Positions 19,176-31,483 of a stretch of DNA of 64,000 nt are shown in pieces. A model generated the notes under the pieces. The model saw nothing but the letters and a program-made list of their open reading frames with translations, was not told where the DNA came from and did no database searches. The stretch's first letter is position 1. The number at the start of each line of letters is the position of its first letter. The position numbers and the translations under genes are program-made. The stretch is taken from positions 5,861,001 through 5,925,000 of the forward strand of contig NC_056535.1 in NCBI RefSeq assembly GCF_910596095.1, written 5' to 3'. This DNA is from Thunnus maccoyii. Its lineage: Eukaryota > Chordata > Actinopteri > Scombriformes > Scombridae.

Positions 19176-19698
19176 GGATTGCCCAAACTGCAGTAAAAAT
19201 GTCGTGGATCAGCACATTTTTACAATCACTCTGCGAGCTACAAAGTCAGAAAACTTTAAGAAAGAATTTGCCTCAAGTCAGCAGCAGAAAGTGCTGTGAT
19301 CTGCTTTGGAAGGAGCATGTTATTTCGAAAAAGATGATTATGGTGACAACAGCAAAGTCCCGTCCTGCAGACTGTCTCCTGTTATGACAGGACTTCTGTA
19401 ACCCTGTTGGAAAAGTTCACTGCCCTCATCTACATTTTAGATGGAGAAAATAACATGACCTGAATTCATATTTTACTGATTTAACAAAAGAGAAACAATA
19501 TAAAAAAAAAGCTATAAAAAAGCACAAATGCAAACTGGAGGACTGCATTTCTCAAGCTTGTAGGAGAAGTTAATATTTGTACATCATTGAGTTCCTTTTT
19601 GAAATTTGGCAGGTAGTTGCGCTCTTGCTGTGGTTGTGCCTCCATAGCTGCATGCCCCAGTGTGGAAATGACTCCATGGAGTTCCCAAAAAAAGCTGT

Positions 19699-22600
19699 TC
19701 AACCTGAAAACTGCACATCTGTCCCAATCAGCATGTAGTCCTAAAAATAAAACACAACAGCAGCATTTAATAACAGGTTTGAGATGATGAGTTCTGTTGA
19801 TCAATTAGATATCAACTGTGTTTGTATCAAGTACAAGGTATAAACATTCAGCTGGCTCAAAAACATGCAGTTCTGTAGAAAATATAATGTTTCTGACCTT
19901 CAGGATCTGAAGCTTAGTGTTCACAAGCTTCATCTTTCCAATTGCGGGAAGAGGGTATCCCTTTGCAAGTTGAACTATGAAGTAAAATTCATAAATTTAG
20001 ATCATCTTGTTACGAAAATCAACATGGCAAACGTTATAGTGATATTATTAGCAGGGGTTTTATAATACATTTTAATTATATAACAGTTCATGCATTAAAT
20101 GAAGCGCAAAGTGTTTTACATAAAAAAGATGAATCATAACATAGTAAATATAACACAATATTAAAATAAACCTTGACAGGATGATCAATCAATTTAAAAA
20201 CTGTGCAATCTTTTTTTTATTACAATGAAAATGAAAACCTAAAATAAAATAGAATAGAAACATACAGAGACACTTAGCAATATGCAAGGAGGTTAAATAA
20301 ATATGACTTTGATAAAACAAAGTTGTTTAAAAAGAACTTCTGAGTTTGTCTTTGTAATGTGCGAGGTTAAGATGTTCCATATTTACACATTAACATCCAC
20401 AGAGGTGTGTTTAAAGAAAGTCACATTCCCAATCTCCTCTGACTGGGGAGTAAGAACATCTAATAAACTAGCATAGTTTTATCATAGAGTGTGTGATGTG
20501 ACATAAAACAGTAAAGAAGCTTTGCATAAAAACTGAAGTCAATCGGAGTGTTGAGGAAGGTCTGTTAATGCATTACAGTAGTCTAGTTCAATTACAATGG
20601 CTGATTGCGCAGGACCTGCCTCCCACCAATCTGAGTCCATGTTAACATTCTAACAGCATGTGTTGTGATTGAAGATGAATGAAAACTAGTTAGAAACCAA
20701 GCTGAGAAGCTGAAATTGCTAAAAGTAATGGACAAGTGGTTTAAACGTCCAGACTCTGCTACTCCAAGTGGTAGCAGCATGAATGCAAACTTGACCAACT
20801 GCAGCATCACTGTGTCTTGTAGGACAAAGATATTATAACAATGTCTATTTTTTTCTATAATTGATAGTGCAGTAGGTCTGTGGTGGTACATGAGACAAAA
20901 AAGGTTTTGAACCACTGGTCTGTTCTGCTTGAAATGACATGAATGAGCTTTTCCGCATAATTACAGACCAGGAAGGGTTTAATTTTGTCAGTGTGTCCTA
21001 AAAGGGAAAATATGGTTTTGTAATGCTGCTGATGTTTGGTTTGAAACTTCAGTCAGTCTAAAAATGATGCCAAAATTCTTTACTTGGGATTTGATCTGTG
21101 CAGCTAGATTGCCTAACTTAAGGGAGAACTCATCACGTTTGGTGTTGGAGCCAAACCACAACATTTTCCATCTTGTCTTAGTTACTGCATTGTTGAAGGA
21201 TAAGAAAGGATAAGAAAGCAGCTGCCCGCTAACAAAAACTTCCTTGAGAACTCACCATTCAGTCTGGGTATCACTACCACTTTCAGGACCAATTGCAGGA
21301 TGCTGTCCAGGGATCTGACCTGTAGGTTAGGGTTAGGGTTAGTTTGTTAACTTGCTACTGATGGTACATACTGTGACTGGTGTTAGAGTGCAGCTCTCAC
21401 CTGAAAGTCTCCCACATAACTTTTCCCCAGGGTCAGAGACATCCTGTGCAAATAAGGCAAAATTAGACTGTGATGACCATCCTCACAGGACCTTTTGTCC
21501 CCATTTTCTCTGAGAACAAGAATTGTTTTTTAGTGACTCACTTGTTGAGGGAAACAGCTCCAGCCACCCTCATTCCACTGACAAACACTCGGGTGCTGAC
21601 ACTAGTCTCCTGCAGAAAGACAATATGATCAGAAAGTTTCCTCTTAATGTTTTTCTAAACCACTCAAAGGCATTTTCATTGTTCTGAAAACCATGCCAAC
21701 ATACCAAGTTCAGGACAAAGAGAGGGGAAAGTGTGGTGTTGCGTTGGATAGCGTAGGCCGTCACGGTGCCAGTGGCTTGAACAGTCATGTTGTTGGGTTC
21801 AAAAGTGACGGCGGGACTTTTCACCGTCTTCACCAGCAGCTTCATCATCAGACCTGGGAAACGTTTGGCGATCTGAAAATGCACCAAGATATCAGCTGAC
21901 AAATGGCCTTGGAGGTGTATGTTTTGTAATAAAAATTAGTGCGACGTGTGTAGTCCCGTCACCTGTGGGATGAGGGCTCCGAACGTTCTGGTATTGAGTC
22001 GGATGGGAGAGCTTTGCGGGATCTGTTGTGAGAGAAGGTGAGAAAGGTTGTGGATCAGCGCAAAATCGTAAAAGTAGACACATTAAGAGTCAGGAGGATG
22101 AACGCCCACCATGTCATCAGTAATGAACAGACTGAGGACTCCAGCTCTGTTGTAGACGAAGGCTGCAGAGTTGGGGGTGAAGGCAGACATGCCGATGTAC
22201 AACATGTTGTCGATCTGGGGCGGCAGGGAAAAGGCTGCAGGGGAGAACGGAGGCTCCTGATGCTTCCCGATGTTGTAAAATTCACCCTAAAGGTAAGAAG
22301 AAGAAGAGACAGAAAAACTATGACAATCTGTTTCTTTATAATCACAAGAAGCCTTCAGATCCTAAAATGTTGTATATTATAAATGTATAAAAGTCAAATT
22401 CTTTACCTTCAAGCTCAAGTCAATAGAAGATTTTGAAAGAGTGGGCGATGACACCATGGAATATTCAATCTCTGCATGCTTGTCCACCTTGGCTAGAACT
22501 GTAGTCAGATAGAAAGTAACTCATAAATATTCAATATTCAACATTCATGAAACCTCCAAATGTTTTACACAAGCACAGTGTTTTACCATTGAGAGTTTTC

Positions 22601-24904
22601 AATTGAGGGTTCAAATCGGACACTGCAGAAGCCACCAGAGGGCACATCTGCAACAATAAACAACAGAGAGACTCAATTTCCATACTGCAAAAGAAACTCT
22701 GTGTTAGACAATGATCACTGAGTAGGACAAAAACAAACTGTCCAAATGGGTAAAAACATTTCAGAATCAAATTGTTATCAGTGAACCAATGGCAGGGGAA
22801 CGACTTCCTAAAAGTAATAAGTCCACAGCTACCACTATTTTTTGTCCATGATGTCTGACTTTATTTAATGTTATTTCAACCAAAGAGTAAATAAAGACAC
22901 TGACTGACTCTGAGTTTTTTACTGCTATAAGTAGCTCCTAAGTCTGAGAGATGTAAGAGGAAGTCCAGAGGATTCTTCTGGACTTCCTCAGCTCCTGCAG
23001 GTAATTAGGCTCATGTGTCTGCATTTTAAAGAAGCACAATGATAATGAACTTCTAAAAGCATATTTAGATGGTGGGCGAGTTGATAAGGATCCAGTCAGC
23101 TCACCAACCAATCAAAACAATCCAATAACACTAGAGATAACAGTTACTCTGCACAGTGGGGAAAAAACTGGAAAAATGCAGTTTGCAGCGCTAATTAATG
23201 TGGAATATCACGGCTGTCTGTCAGAAGTATGCATTATAACAAAAATGAACTCTTCAGAACCCAGGTAGTTTGAAGGTTCATTAATGACCAACTGCAATAA
23301 ATACATAAATAAAGCTGATTTCATTGCCACTGCTGGATGAGTCAGTTTAACACTGTATGTAGAATTAGCGCTTCATGTTGTCAATTGGAAAATATATCAA
23401 GGTATAAACATGCAGATGGTGTTTGATGCCTTCCTTTCTTCCTTAACTTAAGTAAAAGTAACTCTATTACAAGTTAAAGTCCTGTATTTAAAATCCTACT
23501 TAAGTTAAAGTACAGAAGTATCATCAACTACATGTACTCAGTTAGCTAGTTTAGTCCAGTGGTTCCCAACCTAGGGGTCAGGTCCCTCCAAAGGCTCATC
23601 AGATAAATCGGAGGGGTCCTGAGATGATTAATGGGACAGGAATGAAAAAAAAAAACAAAGCTCCGATACACAAATCTGGATTAATTTTTCACATTTTCTC
23701 TGATCTTTGCTTTTTTGAGAAGTATTTCAGAATTTTACCTCTTTGCGCCTCAAACAGTTATTCATTTGAAACCATGTGAGCAGTCTTAGAGCCATTTAGG
23801 TTAAAATGTAGGAAAATAAGAGTGTGTGAATATGATCATCAAAAACTGGCTCTCACCTGTTTTTGCATCGCACTGCGTAACGCCTTGTCAACGAATCTTT
23901 TGAAGAGATTGTACAGCCAGCTGAAACAAACAGTAACCGTAAGAATTAGGGAAGTACAGTACCAGTCAAAAGTTTGGACACACTCTCTCAATCAAGTGAA
24001 TGGGAAGTTGTATCCAAACTTTTGACTGGTATTGTATGCAGGATGTCTAGCATGACAAGAAAAACTGGTAAGTCACATTCAATATTGCCTAAATCCATTT
24101 TCTCATATGAGTATATATGAGTGCAGTGCACAGCAGGGTTTATTTCACCTGGCTCCACCGCGGAATTTGACGCTCGCACTGCCGACAGTAGCTGCGCAGT
24201 TGACACTACTGACCGCAGGTCGGCCCGTCCCGTCACTCTTGATGGCAATAGTTGTGGTGATAGTGACTCCATTCACGTTCAAATCAAAAGAGCCTCTGTC
24301 CTTTCTGTTAAGAGAGAGGAGTCACTGCTGCAGCAGAGAATATATTTAAAAAAGAAAGTATAAGGGAAATATCTTTTCTCACTCACATTATTCTGAGGTA
24401 TTTGACCCTCCAGTTTCCATGCAGACTGATGAAGGCGTTACCAATAGACAGTCTGACACCAGTCCCTGGCACTAGATCCACTGAAGACTTCGGTAATCCC
24501 ACATTCACTATGCGCATACTGGAAGAAACAACATTCTTGTAAAGGCATTTGCTAAAAAAACACTTTTTACAAGAGAGGTGAATAAACGGGTGCCTTACTT
24601 TGACAAGCTGTACCGGACTTTGCCAATGGGAGACACTCTCTTTTTGCCTGAAACATCTGGGACTTTGATGCTTTTGAGTTTCTGCTGGATGGAAACCATC
24701 CCCAGTTGTCTCCCTAGCAAAAGGCAAGAAAGTTTGATGAAGAAATTCTGGGGAGATCAGTGTTTTCAACTGGAAGAGGAAACATTTGCTGCAAAGCTTA
24801 CCATATTCAAGGCCTTTTTTTGTGAGTTTGACCTTTACTCCAGGATTGACGCTTAAAGTCGCAGGGATGAAAGCCACCAGAGCCAGCCAATAGCACAGCA
24901 ACAT
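19699..24904 (-). CDS. bpi: Bactericidal/permeability-increasing protein (BPI/LBP family)
   Basis: Secreted innate-immunity protein that binds lipid A of bacterial lipopolysaccharide; teleosts have BPI/LBP forms not cleanly assignable to either mammalian gene. Coding exons on the minus strand: 24904-24802, 24713-24599, 24518-24387, 24304-24149, 23920-23857, 22647-22587, 22498-22407, 22286-22110, 22022-21963, 21872-21705, 21609-21542, 21443-21401, 21319-21256, 19974-19898, 19740-19699; all GT-AG, in frame, 473 aa. Residues 1 to about 18 are a signal peptide, then VNPGVKVKLTKKGLEYG opens the first lipid-binding barrel. C153 (SSVNCAA) and C192 (MCPLVAS) are spaced like the single conserved disulphide of mammalian BPI. 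Sequons NMT and NTT lie in exon 10. The second barrel ends DYMLIGTDVQFSG. The gene converges on cdk5rap1. BPI versus LBP is inferred, the family is certain. Confidence 0.95.
21322..21344. repeat. Short interstitial telomere-like repeat in bpi intron 12
   Basis: About three copies of TTAGGG/GGTTAG directly beside the exon at 21256-21319. Too short to suggest a telomere fusion. Confidence 0.7.
22648..23856. other. bpi intron 5 with dispersed repeat sequence
   Basis: The intron holds a perfect 13-bp inverted repeat at 22957-22969/22977-22989 with a 7-nt loop. The stretch 23555-23830 begins AGTGGTTCCCAACCTAGGGG and resembles a repeat common in percomorph genomes, recognised from memory only. No exon is needed here: the flanking exons join in phase. 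Confidence 0.45.
23955..24036. mobile_element. 82-bp Tc1/mariner-like miniature element in bpi intron 4
   Basis: TACAGTACCAGTCAAAAGTT on the left is mirrored by AACTTTTGACTGGTATTGTA on the right, leaving only a few tens of bases between the arms. The ACCAGTCAAAAGTTTGGACAC terminus is that of Tc1-like elements in fish, and the ends are TA. Almost all of the interior is gone. Confidence 0.75.
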
Positions 24905-24909
24905 CTTGG
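24905..24909 (-). other. bpi: 5' untranslated bases of the bpi first coding exon
   Basis: A minus-strand polypyrimidine tract ending CCCAAAAG precedes CCAAG and then the ATG, so an acceptor at 24910 would leave only five untranslated bases here. Confidence 0.5.
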
Positions 24910-25385
24910 CTTTTGGGAGATAAAAAGGACAAGATCATCATCAGTTTGTTCTCTTTCATGAATGTGACACCATGAATCAGGCAAATCTTCTGCTTTTTTG
25001 ACATGTTTGCTGTTGTGCAAGGAATAAACGGCAATAAATCAAAGCTTCCTCTATTGTCAGTTGATTGCTCTCAAACCGTTGTCTGAATTGTGTAATTAAT
25101 GTCAACAGTTCCAATTAATCAATCCGTTTTGAAATACTGAAGATTAACTTAAGGGCCACAGTGAAGTCCTTGAGTTTGGGATTCTTGCTTCAGTTCAGAC
25201 TTGTGAAAGAGCTGACTGTCAGTGTTGTAGATAAAATCACATGACCACTGATAAGTCAGCAGGCAAGCCAGAGTTTTATTTAATTAGGCAGGGATTAAAG
25301 GCCCAGTCCACCCAGTTTTTGTCCATTTGAATATGGATATTTGAATTCATGTAGTAAAGATGGAAAATGCTTTACTGCATTGTTC

Positions 25386-25419
25386 CTTCAAATGCAATGT
25401 CAAGACATTGCATTTGAAG
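25386..25419. repeat. Perfect 16-bp inverted repeat with 2-nt loop
   Basis: CTTCAAATGCAATGTC is followed by AA and its exact complement. It lies within the 5' intron proposed for bpi. Confidence 0.9.
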
Positions 25420-26105
25420 ACACAGTTGCAATATTTCACTATCACTGCCAATCAGGAGCTCCATCAGTCGTTCCAACTAATTCTATCTTGTGCTTTTTTT
25501 GGATGTGACCTCTGAAAGAATCTAAGAACAGACTAAATAGGACACAGACTGAAATGACATAATCTGAGACATGTGACTAACCGTGCAAACTCTTAAGGAT
25601 GTTTTGATGAGGAGCAGAAGTGCAGTAGAGCGGAGAAGCGTGTTATTTTCACATCCAAATTCTAGGTGTAAAACAGCGTAAAGGAGCTGCTTACCACAGA
25701 GACCCCATAATTCACCACTGTAAAACCAACCACCAAATACAAATTCCAAAACACTTACTAGTAACATCTTTCTTAACACTATTTTGAACATCTAAATGGC
25801 TTCTCAACAACAATCCGGTGTAAACCTGCACATGGATCAACCCTGTAAAAGCACTTCATGAAAAGACTAAGTGTATCGAATATTTTGCACTTTCATCGTA
25901 CAAATATCTGCTTTATTGAGGTCAGCTCTGGCATACACAGAAGCACAGTCCTCCTCACCAGACTAACCAGAGTCAATGGGACATGTTACAGTTTATCCCT
26001 GCAGTCCACCTTTTGCAAAGAACATTTTCAAATATTACAATTCAATACATATTTTGAGGTTTATGTTGGAGCATCATTATAGAACTTTGAGAAGTCACTC
26101 TTACC

Positions 26106-26200
26106 TGAAGCAGAAGCTTGTGAGTGTCAGATGGTTTCTCCTGATGTGTCTGTCAGTCTGACTGAGTACAAGAGGAAGGGAGGCACATGGTATATAATTC
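26106..26200 (-). promoter_or_regulatory. bpi: Candidate bpi untranslated first exon and TATA promoter
   Basis: On the minus strand an ATTATATA box at 26198-26191 is followed about 30 bases on by a stretch that ends CTTCAG/GTAAGA near 26106, a strong donor. Joining it to the acceptor at 24910 gives a simple two-exon leader. A TATA-driven promoter would suit an inducible immune gene, but that is inference. Confidence 0.55.
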
Positions 26201-26756
26201 ACTTACTCAATCAGGAAACTGAACATGGTGACGGGGACTATCCCTGATAAAGCAACAATGAAGAAACATGTTCTTATACATATTTGCTTAATGCCTTGCT
26301 GGCCTGCTCTCCTATAGTCCCTCCAAAATCACAAAAGACCAACAGGGTTGGAGAAAATGGCTTACATATCTGAGTTTGCATGAAAAAGAGACTTTAAGTT
26401 TTAAAAGCATGACATGGTTTTGAACAAGGTCGTGCCTTTGCATATTTGTCCTGTGCTGTGGTATGTGGTAGTGCCAGTAAGTCTTTACTTCCTTGGATCA
26501 GTTTCAAAAGATTAGCACTAAGGAAAGCATGAAAGTTCATTCCCTATGCCAACTTTTAAATGATATGTTTGTATCAGTACTGCTATAATTCACTTTGTGG
26601 TATTAGAAAACAGCAATCGGATGACGTCTTCTCCTTATATTAAAGTGGAATAATGTGCAGTTTGTAGCCACAAATGTACAAATATTTTTGTCCAATATGG
26701 ACACACCATCCCTGCCAGATATTAGACATGATTATGTGAGAGGAACTAGAAGCAGT
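26201..26756. other. Intergenic, nothing recognised
   Basis: AT-rich; no exon, repeat end or RNA gene seen. Confidence 0.4.
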
Positions 26757-27235
26757 AAAGTATTTATTTATTTGTTTGTTTGTCTGATCGGGGCAGAGCA
26801 CATTAATGAACATCAGTATAAAATACAGGATGTAAAGCAAAAATGCTAATTTATATCTGTAGTCCCTAGGCAGGTAACAAAAACAGAAAGAGTAAAAATA
26901 ACAATATGCAAATACAAATATTCAAATATATAAATACAGAAGTAGGAAAGGACAAAATAAAATTGCACACCTTGACCGGTTAAAGGTGAACACAGCTGTG
27001 GTTTGCCTTGAGCCATTGTCTAAGATGAGTTTGGGATATGTGGGGCACTCCCGTATTGCAAGTGGTGGGCCATTCCAGTATTTACTTCCCTTTACTGACA
27101 GCGCCGTTGGTCCAAATGTGGTGTGTCCACATGCCCCTGGTGCTATTGCCGCTGTCTGCCCTCTGTTTAATGAATTCATTTAAAGGAGGTTTGGCAAGCC
27201 CATGCAAAGCCTTATACATAAAACAAGTATATTTA
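26757..27235 (-). mobile_element. Truncated non-LTR retrotransposon (CR1/L2-like) 3' fragment
   Basis: Read on the minus strand, KALHGLAKPPLNEFI is followed after a frameshift by GHTTFGPTALSVKGSKYWN. This is the usual C-terminal end of LINE reverse-transcriptase proteins in fish. The 3' side runs into CTGCCCCGATCAGAC and an AAAC/AAAT-type tail. The copy is dead: 5' truncated and frameshifted. Confidence 0.65.
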
Positions 27236-27399
27236 ATTTTTTAAAAGTTCTCTAAGCTCAATAAATTATATTTTTCCAGAATGTTATAATGATGGAATGA
27301 GTTTATTTTTTTTAATCAAAAACTTTCATAGCTTTCTTGAAGAGTAATTCTATTGGTTTGTGTGTTTATCAGACTATTCCACTTCTATTTAACTGTGTA

Positions 27400-29160
27400 G
27401 CAGAATAAAATGAGCCCATGCAGTGTTTTATAACTTTATTATTTTTGTCTTTCAGTGTTTGCCATTACAACACAAAGAAAAGTGGTAACGGAAAATAAGA
27501 TTACACTCTCCCTCCTCCTCTCAACAGGGACAGAACAGAGTGTACTCATGTCATAGTGATTCTTGGGTACATTTGTTGTCATTATTATATTTATATTTTT
27601 TTCCATCAGTTGATTTTGATTTGAATGTGCTACATGTAGTGCAGTAAATGATCTTCTGTTTTGTAAATTAAACATAAACAACAGCATGGATATTACTGTT
27701 TTTTTTAATTTTTTTTTACAATTGGTTACATGCATACTTCAATACTGAGTCCACATCTTCAAAACTCTTCACACAGTCAACTTTTCCAAAAAAACACTGC
27801 TGGGCACAGCAGTTCATTTTACACACAAAAGCAAATCCTTCCAGCAGACACTAACACAACAACTCATGTTCAATCAGAACATACTGAGATAAAAACACTA
27901 ACAACAGGCAAAAAATGATGAAATGATCTTTTTCTGCCTTTGAAGTAGTAAATCACTTTGTGATCTCTAGTTTTTATTGTGTATATGTTGTTTCATTACA
28001 AAATACAGTCAAATTAGTAGCTCTCTATAGAACATACTACAGTGTATCTACAGGAACGAGTCATAGAAATGCAGCAGGAAAGGCTTTATTTCTGACAGTT
28101 TGTCTTGTTTTTGGTTGAATATAGATGTTTTTCAGTGTGGTTATGATTTGACAGATTGCTGTCCATGTGTTAGTTTCTGAACATAAACTGAAGTGTTTTG
28201 AAGTGAGTATGTTGTAAAATGGGTTTCAGATCCACAGAGTTTTGTTGGTTGTTTGTGTTGGAGTGAGCAAAGTACTCAGGGAATTTGAAGGATGTAGTCA
28301 TTGAATGCTTTTTATGTGAAAGCAAATGTAAATGTCATCACAGTTTGGTCCAGGCGTGTAACTCGTCGTAAAAAATGGTGAACTCTGTCATTCATAGAGC
28401 ATTATCGGAATGTTTTATTGTCAGAGCTATAAATGAGTAAATAGCTGACATGTTGACCCACAGACAAGATTTATTGATTTTCATCTTTAAACTTGTAGCT
28501 CAGGGTCAAAATACAATAGATTGGCCCTAACTCGGACTTTTACAGAGATACAGTCTAACTGAAATGACTGACTGTCTATGGATGGAAAGACTGCCTCTGA
28601 GCTGGATTTGGGCAAGGAGGATTATAAATGTGTGTTGATAGTATAATCCTGTAAGACTATTTAGTTTATACTATAAACCTTTTTGTTTTCATTCAAGTGA
28701 ACCAACTTTTTATGGGAAACCATGAAACCATTTGCTGTCTTTGCAGTTTTCATTTTTGCTGCCCAGTCAACACCACTTCAACTTTCAGAAGGAAGTTTAC
28801 AGAAAGATTGTAGTTGTAGTTTACAGCTACTAGCTGACTCCTGTATGGCTTCAAAGCAGTGAGACTGAGTGATGTCATTATACAATTTTTCATTCACTGA
28901 ATGTTCTAATCAAGGACCAATCACAAAATAAAAAAGTACTAATGTAAATTGTGTCTGCATCCTCAGGCCCATTTAGAAATGTTAGAAGTTATCTGTCGAC
29001 CATAATTGAGAGGAACAAATTCAAAATACTGAAAATTCAAAATACTAAAATAAGAACATATTCATTTTCAGGATCATTTTCATCATTTGCCATATTCTTT
29101 TATAAAAAAAGATAAACACAAATAAATAAGATATAACATACTCAGCTCACAATAATATCA
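27400..29160. other. AT-rich intergenic stretch, nothing recognised
   Basis: No coding exon, repeat terminus or RNA gene could be supported. Confidence 0.4.
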
Positions 29161-29164
29161 TGAA

Positions 29165-30900
29165 ACATGGGTGCTGGATCCTTAAAGTAGTTAATAATGA
29201 AAAAGGACAGCACTCCAAACTGACTTTTTAATTGCCAAACAGACGTTTCAGGCAAGACACCCTTCCTGCAATTTCACAATCAACAGACACAGGTGAGGTA
29301 ATAGATGTCCACAACTGGCACAACAGGTCTATCCCAGCAGGGGGAGCCACAATCACATGATGTAGGTCACTTAAACACAAAACTATTTATAAAAAATATA
29401 AACAAAACAAAACAAAAGATAACACAAATTGTGTTCAATTCATAAAAAACAAGCAAATTAAATCTCCTCATTCAACCAATTGGGAATGAGGATACCAAGG
29501 GTGTGTATCCAACACACCTCCCTCTGAAGATGGATTCTTTCCCTGTTACCACCTCCCCGTGCCATATTCACTGTCTTAATGCCCATGTAATGTAGTTCAC
29601 TCAAATTATGGTTATGGCTATTAATGATTAATGATTTATCATCATGATTACGAACGGAGCAATTATGTTCACAGTTCTTGGTTTTTAACTCGCCTTTTGT
29701 TTTTCCAACATAATATAAATTACATGGACATTTTAACAGGTAAACCACATATTTAGTGTTACATATGATTCTGCCCCTAACCTTGATGTCAACACTAGAC
29801 TTCAGATGGGTGAATTGATTACCTTTAATCATAGAATAACAGTGTATATAATTGTGAGTGGGCCTCTTAGGCAAATCTGACTTCACCAGGAGATCCCGTA
29901 AGTTGTTACAAAAATATCTAGGTGGAGTTTGAAATGTACTTGCAATTTGGGTGACTTTCCAATATGTGCCAATATTTACTCATTGCTTGTTTAACTGACT
30001 ATAGGTAGATACCAATGCAAGACCATGAAGGGAGGTATCTCTAGAACTAGGTTTGAGTAGATCAGATTGCTGAATTTGGCATACCTTATTAAAATGACTG
30101 TTAATAATGCATCTCCAAATCCCCTCACTTTAAAACTATCACAAAGATCTTTAACATGTGACTCAAAAGAATCATCAGAATTACAAATGTGTTTCATCCT
30201 CAGTAACTGATTATACAGTAGACTTCTTTTTAATGCAGGTGAATGATAACTGCTAAATTGTAATCAGTTTCCTTTTTATATCCTTCAGTATGTAAAGAGG
30301 CTCCCACTTTTTACACCAAAAACATCCAAAAAAGAAATATGTCCAGATTACAACACAATATGAATTTGATGGATTCCTCTCTTGAATTTATGAAAGCATA
30401 GAATTATTTTAAATCTTTAGCATTACTGCTCCAGATAAAAAACACATCATCTATACACCTCCAATAACTTTTAAACTTGCGATTGTAAATAAAATCTAAC
30501 TCACATTTCCCCACAAATAATAATTCAAAGGCACCAGTTAGCCCATAGCTGAGCCCTGATGTTGGAGATAGTATACTTCAAATAATTGTCAATACTTCCC
30601 TGCTTAAAGATAACAAAAACTTAGTAGGGGGATGCTATTCAGTTTCTTTAATCAAAGCTTAGCTCAAAGTTTCTGAACCATCTTTGGGAGGTATACTGGG
30701 GTACAAGCTAGAGACATCCATACTACATAGAATACCATTAGAATTCACATGACAGTCTTTCAACTCATACTACAAATTATGCTCCTATGAACTTATTCTG
30801 TCTAAAATGGAATTATATTAAAAAGTTACATCCACTGACTTACTATTTTCCCATGACTTTCATTGTGAGAAATGCAATGAAATATGTGTTTTATGACCTT
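29165..30900 (-). mobile_element. Degenerate Penelope-like retroelement (Neptune-type)
   Basis: On the minus strand, from high to low coordinates: RT motif A, CSMDVSSLYPSIP (about 30690-30740); RT catalytic box CIDDVFFIW (about 30420-30470); a connector with RLKHICNSDDSFE (about 30150-30200); and a C-terminal GIY-YIG endonuclease with YVVYLLKCPCNLYYVGKT (about 29690-29760). Reverse transcriptase followed by GIY-YIG is diagnostic of Penelope-like elements. The 142-residue endonuclease stretch (29458-29886) is still open; the RT part is broken by frameshifts and stops. The 3' flank at 29225-29300 carries GACGTTTCAGGCAAGACACC, typical of the terminal region in fish copies. Confidence 0.85.
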
Positions 30901-30984
30901 TTAGAGTCATAAGTATTTGATTTCATTTTGTCATCTTGCAATTCAAGTTCAATTCAAATTCCATTTTTTTCTGTGAGGAGTCAC

Positions 30985-31215
30985 TAAATTGAAAAACAGG
31001 CTTGTGACTGAAAGTTGCTGGTTGATTACCTGGACCGGCAGGCTAAATCTGAGTGGGGGGAAGTGAAAGAACGGTGCTTGCTACTTCCCTATTACCACCA
31101 CTGAGGTACCCTAGAACAAGGGCCCTAACCCTCAATTGCTCAAGTAAAGCCACTCAGCAGGTCAGACTGTGGCTGTACTGGAGAATGCATGTTACTCTGT
31201 GAGTGTGATCAGGTC
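30985..31215 (+). repeat. SINE-like dispersed repeat
   Basis: GTTGCTGGTTGATTACCTGG resembles a degenerate RNA polymerase III B box. It is followed by a body (CCACTGAGGTACC, CCTCAATTGCTC) that I recognise as a common teleost interspersed repeat. Assignment from memory; the tRNA-like head is not clear enough to call a tRNA. Confidence 0.4.
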
Positions 31216-31483
31216 ATCATGAACACATTTTGTGTGACAGCAATGGAAAAACATTAAAGAGAAAGTTTTAAAAGAGATGTGAGGGGGCTTAAAAGACAGT
31301 TTGATGTAGCTGTTACCAAGACTTAATGAAATCTAGTGACATCTAGTGGCCTTAAGTACACAAAACATTTTATCCACAACTTCTAATGACCTGAGAGAAC
31401 ATTGCTTTTCATAATTTGTCAATAGTGGTTCTTAAAGTAAGGTCCAGGTAGCGGGGAGTCTAAGGGTCATCATCCATTTAAAC

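Noticed and set aside
21322..21344. Telomere fusion scar
   Set aside because: Only about three TTAGGG-like units inside an intron; far too short.
30985..31215. tRNA gene
   Set aside because: Only a degenerate B-box-like stretch; no A box or cloverleaf could be drawn, so called a SINE-like repeat.
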